From contig CAMUQM010000123.1 of assembly GCA_947095945.1 (NCBI GenBank), positions 1 through 6,095 on the forward strand: a stretch of 6,095 nt of DNA, written 5' to 3'. Position 1 is the first letter of the stretch; every line of letters begins with the position of its first letter. Below the pieces are notes generated by a model, which worked only from the letters and a program-made list of their open reading frames with translations, did no database searches and was not told where the DNA came from. Below are positions 1 to 6,095 of the stretch, one piece after another. The DNA comes from an uncultured Prevotella sp. GTDB taxonomy: Bacteria; Bacteroidota; Bacteroidia; Bacteroidales; Bacteroidaceae. The translations under genes were made by a program, and so were the position numbers.

Positions 1-342
1 TTATATATTGAAGTGACATTTTTGGGATTTATCCATTGATATGGGAATTTTCTGGTTCTTCCGTTAAATGAGTGTATGCTTTTCGTATAGGTATAGGTTT
101 AAGAGAAGAACCGAAGTTATTCATTAAACAAAGAATAGAGCTAAGAATGGCAACCGTCTATTTCTTTATCATCTTTCCTACACAGAAAACCTTTTCGCGT
201 TAATAACTTGTAAATCTGCAGATAAGGTTCTGAAAAATCATTACAAAATATTGAGTAAAAAAGCTGAAAAAAAGGGCTAAAAAATACCATTTTAAGCACT
301 CTTGTAAGTTTCTTGTTATCAGAGAGTTGCAGGAGTGGTTTT

Positions 343-452
343 CAAAAGGTGCTTAGTTGGACTTCAAAAGGGCGTTAGTTAGTCCTCAAAAGGGCATCTT
401 TTCCAAGTCAATTAGGCATCTTTTAGAAGCCAAAAGAGCATGTATTGGATTT
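343..452. repeat. Five degenerate 22-bp tandem units
   Basis: Five consecutive 22-bp units begin at 343, 365, 387, 409 and 431, each starting with CAA; four of the five start CAAAAG. Units 1 and 2 match at 16 of 22 positions, units 3 and 4 at 16 of 22, and units 3 and 5 at 15 of 22. There are no unique spacers between units, so this is not a CRISPR array. The same bases can also fold: GACTT (360-364) pairs with AAGTC (405-409), and AAAAG (366-370) with CTTTT (398-402), giving an interrupted 10-bp stem. It may be a copy of a dispersed intergenic repeat family or a structured RNA or DNA element. No function is assigned. Confidence 0.6.
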
Positions 453-668
453 GAGTTGTATGAAAATAGTTTACAAACGACGATTGAAATGGTAGTAATT
501 TGTTTGCAGTAGACGGAAAGACATGGTAATGGATAGACGTTGTGTTTATTTGCCTTTTCTGCATTTTATCCTGTAGTTTGTCCCCCTTTACAAAATCATC
601 TGTTTTAAATAGTCATATCATACAAGTATATAAGCGCTTTATTCTATTTCCAATCTACGTATTTAACG

Positions 669-710
669 GAAGAAACCTTAATTTGAAAAGGAATATGGAA
701 AGGTTTCTTC
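669..710. repeat. Perfect 11-bp inverted repeat (stem-loop)
   Basis: GAAGAAACCTT at 669-679 is the exact reverse complement of AAGGTTTCTTC at 700-710, separated by a 20-nt loop. No T-run follows the stem on either strand, so it is a poor intrinsic terminator. It lies about 220 bp before the acyl-CoA synthetase start and could mark the end of an unseen transcript, an RNA structure, or a leftover repeat. Confidence 0.45.
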
Positions 711-866
711 TAATTTAGTAACAAATCGTATTTGTAAATTAAAATCACAATCTCTTTTTTAAATCTAAGATAAAAGGAGATAAACTAAAATCAGCTTTAA
801 GTTCCTTAATACAAAGACATAATAAGGTTATGTTTTTCCCCTTTTTGTTTTCTTAGTATGTTTTCT

Positions 867-932
867 TGCACAAAGTTTTTGTGAATGTGCAGAATTTTAT
901 TTAACTTTGCACGTAAATTATACTTTTGTGCA
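867..932. promoter_or_regulatory. Candidate operator: two TGCAC-N15-GTGCA inverted repeats
   Basis: TGCAC occurs at 867-871 and 908-912, and its reverse complement GTGCA at 887-891 and 928-932. This makes two inverted repeats with identical 15-bp spacing, and the four half-sites have centres 20, 21 and 20 bp apart, about two DNA helical turns. The first repeat encloses the -33 box. The second overlaps the end of the -7 box and reaches the base just before the start codon. The arms extend to 6 bp in each copy (TGCACA/TGTGCA and TTGCAC/GTGCAA). The layout suits binding of a dimeric regulator that controls the downstream acyl-CoA synthetase, but the binding protein is unknown and this is inference from pattern alone. 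Confidence 0.4.
878..909 (+). promoter_or_regulatory. Bacteroidetes-type promoter of the acyl-CoA synthetase gene
   Basis: A -33 box TTTG (878-881), a 20-bp spacer and a -7 box TAACTTTG (902-909) match the known Bacteroidetes consensus TTTG-N19-21-TAnnTTTG exactly. Transcription should begin roughly at 914-917, giving a leader of under 20 nt. This argues that the ATG at 933, not the in-frame ATG at 885, starts the gene. Confidence 0.85.
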
Positions 933-2597
933 ATGGATTCTATAAAAAGTTTCAACGCGTGTATAGAGAAGAGTATCAAGGATAACTGGGATAAAGATGC
1001 TCTGACAGATTATTTAGGTGCTACACTTCAATACCATGATGTAGCGCGCAAAATAGAGAAGTTACACATTCTCTTTGAGAATAGTGGTTTGAAGAAAGGT
1101 GACAAGGTTGCTCTTTGTGGTAGAAACTCTTCTTCATGGGCTGTTGCTTTCTTTGCAACACTCGCTTATGGAGCTGTAGCAGTACCTGTTCAGCATGAGT
1201 TCAAGCCAGAGCAGATTTACAATATTGTTAATCACTCTGAATCAAAACTCCTCTTTGTAGGTGATGTTGTTGCTACTACGATTGATGGTGAGCAGATGCC
1301 ACAGTTAGAGGGTATTATCTATCTACCAGACTTCTCGTTGATTCTTTCTCGTTCAGAAACTTTGACACATGCTCGTGAAAACTTGAATGCACTCTTTGGA
1401 AAAAAGTACCCAAAGTTCTTCCGTGCCGAGGATGTAAACTATTTCAAAGATGAGGCTGACGATCTTGCGCTGATTAATTATACCAGTGGAACGACTGGCT
1501 TTTCAAAGGGAGTCATGCTCAGTTATCGTTCTGTGCGTAGTAATCTTGCTTGGGCTACAGCTGATTTGAGACCAAATATTAAACCAGACAGCAAAGTTCT
1601 TTGTATGCTTCCAATGGCTCACATGTATGGTATGATTTGCGAGTTTATCTGTCAGTTTAGCTTTGGTAGTCATCTTTACTTCCTAACACGTCTGCCAAGC
1701 CCTTCTTTAATTGCTCAGGCTTGTGCTGATATTCATCCTGCTATTATTGTCGCAGTACCAATGGTGGTAGAGAAGATTATTCGTAAGAATGTGTTTCCAA
1801 AGGTACAGAGTACATCAACTCGTATGTTGCTAAAGATGCCTGTTGTCAGCAAGAAGGTGAAGGAACGAATCTGTGCGATTGTAATGGAAGCCTTTGGTGG
1901 AAATGCGTACGAGCTTGTTACGGGTGGTGCAGCTCTTAACAAGGAGATAGAAGACTTTTTGGTAAGCATTAATTTCCCTGTAACAAGTGGGTATGGCGCA
2001 ACAGAATGTGGCCCGATGGTGACTTATAGTGATTATAAGGACTTTGTACCCGGTTCTTGCGGCACGGCGGTTTTGAATATGGAGGTGAAGATTGATAGTT
2101 CTGATCCTGCAAATGTTCCAGGCGAAGTAATAACGAGGGGAGAGAATGTGATGCTTGGTTATTATAAGAATGAAGAGGCAACTAATGCTGTTCTTGACAA
2201 GGATGGCTGGTATCATACGGGCGATCTTGGAACAATGAGTGCTGATGGACATCTGTTTATTCGTGGGCGAATCAAGAACATGCTTTTAGGTTCGAACGGT
2301 CAGAATGTTTATCCGGAGGAAATTGAAGATAAGCTAAACTCTATGTCTATGGTCAGTGAGTGTATTATCATTCAGCGTGGTGATAAGATTGTTGGCTTGG
2401 TTTATCCTGATTTTGATGAGGCAAAAGAGATGGGCTTTTCACAATCAGATTTGCAAGAGATTATGGAGCAGAACCGTCTGGAACTGAACAATATGTTGCC
2501 ATCTTTCTGCCACCTCTCGGCTATAGAGTTGCGTGATGAAGAGTTTGCGAAGACTCCGAAGAAGAGTATTAAGCGTTATCTCTATCAAGAGAAGTAA
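933..2597 (+). CDS. AMP-forming acyl-CoA synthetase (long-chain fatty acid-CoA ligase-like)
   Basis: The 554-residue protein belongs to the ANL adenylating superfamily. Such enzymes activate a carboxylic acid with ATP to an acyl-adenylate and then usually pass it to CoA. Visible motifs are the phosphate-binding loop YTSGTTGFSKGV (183-194), GYGATECGP (353-361), GWYHTGDLG (425-433, with ribose-binding Asp431), the hinge region starting GRIKN (445-465, Arg446), and a C-terminal TPKKSIKR in which Lys547 aligns with the catalytic lysine. The length is normal for a cytoplasmic long-chain acyl-CoA synthetase and no domain is missing. I chose the start at 933 because the promoter -7 box lies at 902-909; the in-frame ATG at 885 lies upstream of the expected transcript start. 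There is no Shine-Dalgarno, as is common in this phylum. The gene stands alone, with its own promoter and a terminator after it. The fatty or aryl acid substrate cannot be read from sequence, and no beta-oxidation genes are nearby, so a role in lipid recycling or uptake is only a guess. Confidence 0.9.
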   Translation: MDSIKSFNACIEKSIKDNWDKDALTDYLGATLQYHDVARKIEKLHILFENSGLKKGDKVALCGRNSSSWAVAFFATLAYGAVAVPVQHEFKPEQIYNIVNHSESKLLFVGDVVATTIDGEQMPQLEGIIYLPDFSLILSRSETLTHARENLNALFGKKYPKFFRAEDVNYFKDEADDLALINYTSGTTGFSKGVMLSYRSVRSNLAWATADLRPNIKPDSKVLCMLPMAHMYGMICEFICQFSFGSHLYFLTRLPSPSLIAQACADIHPAIIVAVPMVVEKIIRKNVFPKVQSTSTRMLLKMPVVSKKVKERICAIVMEAFGGNAYELVTGGAALNKEIEDFLVSINFPVTSGYGATECGPMVTYSDYKDFVPGSCGTAVLNMEVKIDSSDPANVPGEVITRGENVMLGYYKNEEATNAVLDKDGWYHTGDLGTMSADGHLFIRGRIKNMLLGSNGQNVYPEEIEDKLNSMSMVSECIIIQRGDKIVGLVYPDFDEAKEMGFSQSDLQEIMEQNRLELNNMLPSFCHLSAIELRDEEFAKTPKKSIKRYLYQEK

Positions 2598-2669
2598 AAA
2601 AGTATAGGTGATAAGTATGTACATTCTTATAAGTCTTTGAGATTTCTTACATATACTTTATACAATAAA

Positions 2670-2712
2670 AAAAGCCGCCTCCTTATGGACTATCCATTAA
2701 GAGGCGGCTTTT
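2670..2712. terminator. Bidirectional intrinsic terminator between convergent genes
   Basis: AAAAGCCGCCTC (2670-2681) pairs perfectly with GAGGCGGCTTTT (2701-2712), a G+C-rich 12-bp stem. Inside it ATGGA (2685-2689) pairs with TCCAT (2693-2697), extending the hairpin to a 3-nt loop with two mismatches. Read on the minus strand the G+C stem is followed by a run of seven T, ideal for ending the metalloprotease operon 20 nt after its stop codon. Read on the plus strand the T-run is only four bases, so termination of the acyl-CoA synthetase gene is probably weaker. Confidence 0.9.
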
Positions 2713-2731
2713 GTATGTTCTAAAGTTTGGC

Positions 2732-4537
2732 TTATTTCACAAACTTCTTATTATTCTGAATGTAAATACCATGAGGTAAGACAGAGGCATCAGTGCCTAC
2801 ATATCGTCCGTCAAGGGTATAGATACGGTTGTCAGAAGTGCTTCTTTCAATGATAGAAGGCGATTGAATGCCAGTTGTTTCATTGTTCTTAAATTTGAAA
2901 CTAACATGGCGTTCTGCATCGTTCTCTACGATGTCAAATATTGACATCTTTAGTATGTCTCCATTAAACATCTTGAAGTTTTCAATCTTATCTTTACCAT
3001 TATAAGGATAAGGGTCACCATTAAGCTGAGCGGTATATACATTTAGTTTTCCTCCAGCATTGGCTGCTGCTAATATTTTACCATCAGCAGGGATAGGGAT
3101 TACACGTGGTTTATCTTTTACATTGTTCGGATAATCAAAGACATTTACTTTGTCAAAAGGGTATGAAATACGATAGACAAACAACCCTTTTCCGTATGTG
3201 CCATCTCCCCAGCCTTGGTTCCAAGGACCTTTCTGCATACTCTGTAATACGATGTACTCATTTTGGTCTTTGCTATTGACAATTTTATATGCTTTTCCAC
3301 CATTGTCGATACTTTTTAGATTGTTAATGGTGATGTCTTTTTTGAGTTCATCAATATTCATCCACCCCATTACTTCACGCTCCCAAGCAAGATAAGAGGC
3401 TGGTACACGTCCACCCTTGATACCTGTTCCACCATCCATGATGTCCCAAAACTCCATACCTTGGTCATCTTGGTTTTCCGCATCAGTATGATAAGCATAT
3501 ATGTCAGGAAGTCCAAGTGTATGAGAGAACTCATGACAGAAAAGACCTATGCCATTGATTGTTTTATTATTCTTAGATGTCTTATCACTTCCATTAAGTT
3601 CGTTACTAACGCCATAGCGGCGAATACTTTTGCCATCAAATTTATTTGAGATATAGACTGTTCCAGACTTTGGCCAGATATTCGTATCTTTATTACCACC
3701 AAAATTGGCAGAGTGTCCAGCGTAGATTATATAAACCAAGTCAACAATACCATCATTGTTCGCATCATACTTTGAAAAGTCTACCATTCCATCAACTGCA
3801 CTACAAGCATCAGCAAGCAGTAAGTCCATTCTATCACTACCTGCACCATAGACATCATGTGCCTTTGGTAATTTTATAGGTCCTACAACGTCAAAGACAG
3901 GGGTAAACTTTCCATAGCTGCAATCCTTGAAATAGCCACGTACACCTTTGTAGTTCTGATCTTGATTATAGCGTTTATCTGTGAAGTGTCCCTCATTCAT
4001 CAAATAGTTTGTAAACACATTCTTTGTATCTTGGATAGTAAATGTAGTGTCTTGGAACTCTGCAAGAATAACAAGTGCTTTTGGGCTACCAGTGTGAGGG
4101 AAATAAGGTACACCATTCCAACCTGTATTTATGATAGGTCCTCGAGTAAGAGGAATGTTATCGTATGCGTTTTCAGATTCCTCAGCAATCTTATGGACAT
4201 AAGCAAAGAACTTCTCTTTGTCTTGCTTAGCAATCAGGTTACGCTCAGCTTGTGAACGAGATACTGCCTCATATGCAAGTTGTTTGGTTGCAACAAGTTT
4301 GCCACTTTTCTCTACTTTACCAATATAATAGTTGTTGTCCTCGCCTTGTACAAGCAATACGCCATCAAGTGTTGTGTACCAATTGATATGCTCGTCACCA
4401 CGCAAGATGACAGTAATAACAGAACCATCAGCTTGTCTTACTTGTATAGGGATTGATTCTGCCTTTGCTGCCCAAGTAGTAAGGGAACAAAGCATTAAAC
4501 ATACAATAAGAGATAGTTGTTTTAATTGTTTAACCAT
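2732..4537 (-). CDS. Secreted M6-family zinc metalloprotease (immune inhibitor A-like)
   Basis: This 601-residue protein is a predicted extracellular endopeptidase. Residues 1-26 form a signal peptide: a basic start, a hydrophobic core LSLIVCLMLCSL, then AKA before Glu27. Residues 27 to about 130 resemble the M6 propeptide (QADGS, GDEHINWYTTLDG). The catalytic domain carries the zinc motif HEFSHTLGLPD (His335, Glu336, His339, likely third ligand Asp345), a probable Met-turn in DIMDGG (Met367), and an acidic DANNDGIVD stretch (258-266) that looks like a calcium loop. The last 31 residues (IYTLDGR, LPHGIYI, KKFVK) resemble the end of a Bacteroidetes C-terminal secretion tail, so export by the type IX system and surface attachment or release is plausible. 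The tail is shorter than the usual 70-80-residue sorting domain, so this is less certain. All catalytic residues are intact. The gene follows the flavodoxin/ferredoxin gene by 6 nt (TAA-ACAAAT-ATG) with no promoter of its own visible, so it is probably co-transcribed and translationally coupled. The host substrate is unknown. Confidence 0.9.
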   Translation of the reverse strand: MVKQLKQLSLIVCLMLCSLTTWAAKAESIPIQVRQADGSVITVILRGDEHINWYTTLDGVLLVQGEDNNYYIGKVEKSGKLVATKQLAYEAVSRSQAERNLIAKQDKEKFFAYVHKIAEESENAYDNIPLTRGPIINTGWNGVPYFPHTGSPKALVILAEFQDTTFTIQDTKNVFTNYLMNEGHFTDKRYNQDQNYKGVRGYFKDCSYGKFTPVFDVVGPIKLPKAHDVYGAGSDRMDLLLADACSAVDGMVDFSKYDANNDGIVDLVYIIYAGHSANFGGNKDTNIWPKSGTVYISNKFDGKSIRRYGVSNELNGSDKTSKNNKTINGIGLFCHEFSHTLGLPDIYAYHTDAENQDDQGMEFWDIMDGGTGIKGGRVPASYLAWEREVMGWMNIDELKKDITINNLKSIDNGGKAYKIVNSKDQNEYIVLQSMQKGPWNQGWGDGTYGKGLFVYRISYPFDKVNVFDYPNNVKDKPRVIPIPADGKILAAANAGGKLNVYTAQLNGDPYPYNGKDKIENFKMFNGDILKMSIFDIVENDAERHVSFKFKNNETTGIQSPSIIERSTSDNRIYTLDGRYVGTDASVLPHGIYIQNNKKFVK

Positions 4538-4543
4538 ATTTGT

Positions 4544-5383
4544 TTATTTTTGTTTACTTAGTTTGTTATAGAAATATTGTCCCTTCTTCTGTGTACGTTT
4601 ACCAAACTCAATCGCATGATGTGGACAGTGATGATAACATGAGAAGCAAGTGAGGCATTTGCCATTGTGTAGCCATTCTGGTTCATATCCTAAGCCACCT
4701 TTGATGTCATCAACGGGGCAAACGTTAGCACAGATACCACACTTTACACATCGACGACTGTCTACATGAAAGGGCTTGTCTGTGATGAGGAAGCGTTCAA
4801 AGAATCCTCCTACAGGACCAGAGAAGAATGATGGTATAGGACCTCTTTTCAGTTGTTCCCAACCCCAAATCTGTTGGTTCTCTGTGTAAGGACGTTGTAT
4901 AAGAATCTTAGAGAATTCTTTTATCTGCTCTGAAGCAAGTTCCTTCTTTTCTAATTCTTTCTCTTTCGTATCTACATCCATACCCGGTAAGCCAACGTAT
5001 GACTCTGGCATAATCAAAGAGTATACTGCTCTAAGTAACAGTGAGTCACCAACTGCAGCTGTTTTAAGATGCTGTTGAAAGCGTTCCATAGCTTTGCCAA
5101 CAGTATCTCCAGCTGTAACCAAACAGAAACAATAGTGCTTAACGAGATAAGAATCTTCTCCCTCAGTCTTTATTGATAATTTAGTTATAAATTCTTTTAC
5201 AATACTCGGAACTCTCCATCCGTGTATAGGAAAGATGAAACCTACGTGTTCATCCTTTTCCAATGTAAAAGAACAATCACTTTTGATTACTTCTGGGATT
5301 GAAACGAGTGTATCGTCAGTTTCTAAAGCTAATGTCTTTGCAGCCCATTTGCTGTTACCTGTACCAGAAAAGTAGAATATCAT
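4544..5383 (-). CDS. EFR1-type flavodoxin-like protein with two [4Fe-4S] clusters
   Basis: The 279-residue protein joins an N-terminal flavodoxin-like fold to a C-terminal bacterial ferredoxin domain. The very N-terminus, MIFYFSGTGNSKWAA, contains the FMN phosphate-binding loop SGTGNS (residues 6-11). Near the C-terminus CVKCGICANVCP (Cys212, 215, 218, 222) and CLTCFSCYHHCP (Cys243, 246, 249, 253) are two complete CxxCxxCxxxCP motifs for two [4Fe-4S] clusters. It should be a cytoplasmic electron carrier or flavin-dependent reductase; its partner is unknown. A lysine/glutamate-rich helix lies at about 141-161. The reading frame stays open upstream to an ATG at 5470, but I chose 5383 because family members start exactly at the MIFYFSGTGN segment, a promoter lies immediately before it, and the longer form would run into the divergent comEC promoter. 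It is the first gene of an operon with the M6 protease. No functional link between the two is evident. Confidence 0.88.
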   Translation of the reverse strand: MIFYFSGTGNSKWAAKTLALETDDTLVSIPEVIKSDCSFTLEKDEHVGFIFPIHGWRVPSIVKEFITKLSIKTEGEDSYLVKHYCFCLVTAGDTVGKAMERFQQHLKTAAVGDSLLLRAVYSLIMPESYVGLPGMDVDTKEKELEKKELASEQIKEFSKILIQRPYTENQQIWGWEQLKRGPIPSFFSGPVGGFFERFLITDKPFHVDSRRCVKCGICANVCPVDDIKGGLGYEPEWLHNGKCLTCFSCYHHCPHHAIEFGKRTQKKGQYFYNKLSKQK

Positions 5384-5387
5384 GTGG

Positions 5388-5419
5388 CAAAGATACTGAT
5401 ATTTTGTAAATCTTGCAAG
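5388..5419 (-). promoter_or_regulatory. Promoter of the EFR1-protease operon, nearly abutting the start codon
   Basis: On the minus strand CTTG (5419-5416), a 20-bp spacer and TATCTTTG (5395-5388) fit the Bacteroidetes promoter consensus; the -7 box is perfect and the -33 box matches three of four bases. Only 4 nt separate the -7 box from the ATG at 5383, so transcription would start at or within a few bases of the start codon and the mRNA may be leaderless. Confidence 0.7.
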
Positions 5420-5434
5420 ATAAAGAAGTGCAAT

Positions 5435-5467
5435 GTTGTGGTTTTTCAGTTCTTTTTCATACATTTG
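5435..5467 (+). promoter_or_regulatory. Promoter of comEC
   Basis: GTTG (5435-5438), a 21-bp spacer and TACATTTG (5460-5467) fit the Bacteroidetes consensus, with a perfect -7 box and a three-of-four -33 box. The start codon at 5506 lies 38 nt further on, giving a leader of about 30-35 nt. It is divergent from the promoter at 5388-5419, and the two -33 boxes are 15 bp apart. Confidence 0.7.
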
Positions 5468-5505
5468 CAATGAATACTTGAAACATTAATGCTGTGAAGA
5501 AGAAA

Positions 5506-6095
5506 ATGGACTTACTGATGTATCCCTCAGTGAAGTTGCTCTTACCTTTGGTGTTGGGTATTGCTGTTGGTGATGCTTTGGGAGAAGATATAAATTCTAC
5601 ATTGTGGTGGATAATGGCAGTCTGTATGGGTGTCATTACCTTTTTCGTATGGAAGAAAAAGTATTTGCAAAGTTTATTATTGCTCTTTACCATCTTTTTT
5701 ATTGGTGGCTCCTTTGTTTCAATGAAGCAACACGCTACGAATGTACAGTTACCAGAAACGCAAATAACCTTTAAGGCGGTTCTTCTTAGTAATCCCATCG
5801 TCCATGGTAAAGTCATACAGACAGACTTAATGGTTATGACTGAAAGCGAACCGATAAAGGTAAGGGCTTCTATCCTTCGTGACACAATATCAAATCGTTA
5901 TCAAACACTACATCTCGGTGATGGAATTAAAGCAACTGCCTACCTTGAAAAGCCTATGAACTTCTCTGATGCTACCTTTGATTATGCACGATGGTTAAAG
6001 CTACATGGTTATTCCGCAGAGACCTTTATTTTCTATAATCAATGGCAGAAAGCAAAAGTGAATCTTCACCAGATGAGTTTTCTTCAACGTACATC
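5506..6095 (+). CDS. comEC: ComEC/Rec2-family DNA-uptake channel protein, N-terminal part
   Basis: The frame is open from the ATG at 5506 to the window edge (196 codons plus 2 bases) and has no stop; the rest of the gene lies outside. ComEC forms the inner-membrane channel that brings single-stranded DNA into the cell during natural transformation. The visible part has three hydrophobic segments at about residues 9-25, 32-49 and 54-72. A soluble beta-rich region of the DUF4131/OB-like type follows, containing LGDGIKATAYL (136-147) and the family-typical FDYARWLKLHGYSA (158-171). The later channel domain and the metallo-beta-lactamase-like domain are not in view; full Bacteroidetes homologues are usually around 650-750 residues. 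An in-frame stop at 5479-5481 limits the start. ATG 5506 is preceded by AGAAGAAA, a purine-rich weak ribosome site; GTG 5494 and ATG 5518 are alternatives. Antisense open frames here are shadows. Confidence 0.85.
   Translation, partial: MDLLMYPSVKLLLPLVLGIAVGDALGEDINSTLWWIMAVCMGVITFFVWKKKYLQSLLLLFTIFFIGGSFVSMKQHATNVQLPETQITFKAVLLSNPIVHGKVIQTDLMVMTESEPIKVRASILRDTISNRYQTLHLGDGIKATAYLEKPMNFSDATFDYARWLKLHGYSAETFIFYNQWQKAKVNLHQMSFLQRT

Larger units (their letters stand above)
1..866. other. Gene-free upstream region
   Basis: I see no convincing protein or RNA gene in this stretch. All frames on both strands are broken by frequent stops, and the longest open stretches are only about 20 to 45 codons without a good promoter or start. 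No tRNA or rRNA signature is visible. The region is A+T-rich with several homopolymer runs. It contains the 22-bp repeat array at 343-452, an 11-bp inverted repeat at 669-710 and a short palindrome at 721-735 (ACAAAT-cgt-ATTTGT). The neighbouring gene on the left lies outside the window, so part of this could be its promoter or terminator region, but I cannot show that. Confidence 0.6.

Noticed and set aside
72..203. Roughly 43-codon open stretch (GTG at 72 or ATG at 147) on the plus strand
   Set aside because: No consensus promoter or ribosome site, no recognised family, and the length is expected by chance.
343..452. CRISPR array
   Set aside because: The 22-bp units are directly adjacent and degenerate, with no spacers and no cas genes in view.
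523..576. 17-residue open frame with a GGAAAG sequence upstream
   Set aside because: Too short to support, and the nearby TAATTTG is one base short of the -7 consensus spacing; no other evidence of expression.
885..932. In-frame ATG at 885 as start of the acyl-CoA synthetase (16 extra residues)
   Set aside because: The -7 box of an excellent promoter lies at 902-909, so a start at 885 would be upstream of the transcript, and the extra residues are not like the family.
1830..2252. 140-codon open frame on the minus strand within the acyl-CoA synthetase
   Set aside because: Antisense to conserved adenylation motifs, rich in unusual composition and without a promoter; a shadow frame.
4462..4537. 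Lipoprotein signal peptide on the M6 protease (LMLC)
   Set aside because: The residues before the cysteine do not fit a lipobox (no small residue at -1), while AKA before Glu27 fits ordinary signal peptidase cleavage.
5384..5470. Extended N-terminus of the EFR1 protein from ATG 5470 (29 extra residues)
   Set aside because: The extension reads through both promoters of the divergent gap, and the flavin-binding segment that begins the family starts at Met 5383.
5457..5885. 142-codon open frame on the minus strand
   Set aside because: It is antisense to the clear comEC frame, has no recognisable motif and overlaps the promoters; a shadow frame.

Overview
The window looks like chromosomal DNA from a Bacteroidales species, most probably an oral-type Prevotella. 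Four things point that way: A+T-rich DNA with weak or absent Shine-Dalgarno sequences; promoters of the Bacteroidetes form (TTTG, about 20 bp, TAnnTTTG) at the expected places; an M6 metalloprotease ending in a short 'YTLDG...LPHGIYI...KKFVK' tail typical of Bacteroidetes secreted proteins; and a ComEC N-terminus of the Bacteroidetes type. The genus is an inference from style and gene content, not a database match.

Layout. Positions 1 to about 866 hold no convincing gene. They contain a degenerate array of five 22-bp units (343-452), a perfect 11-bp inverted repeat (669-710) and smaller palindromes. A good promoter (878-909), embedded in two spaced TGCAC-N15-GTGCA inverted repeats (867-932), leads into a complete AMP-forming acyl-CoA synthetase-like gene (933-2597, +). 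A strong hairpin (2670-2712) follows and serves as terminator for this gene and for the convergent operon on the minus strand.

The minus-strand operon, read right to left, is a flavodoxin-like/double [4Fe-4S] protein of the EFR1 type (5383-4544), then 6 nt later a secreted M6-family zinc metalloprotease (4537-2732). Its promoter (5419-5388) sits so close to the start codon that the mRNA may be leaderless. A divergent promoter (5435-5467, +) drives a comEC/rec2-type DNA-uptake channel gene that starts at 5506 and runs off the end of the window.

The genes do not form an obvious shared pathway: lipid or acyl activation, a redox protein, a secreted protease and DNA uptake. Nothing here amounts to a clearly new system. 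The most interesting parts are non-coding: the phased inverted repeats around the first promoter, the 22-bp array, and the compact divergent promoter region with a possible leaderless transcript.
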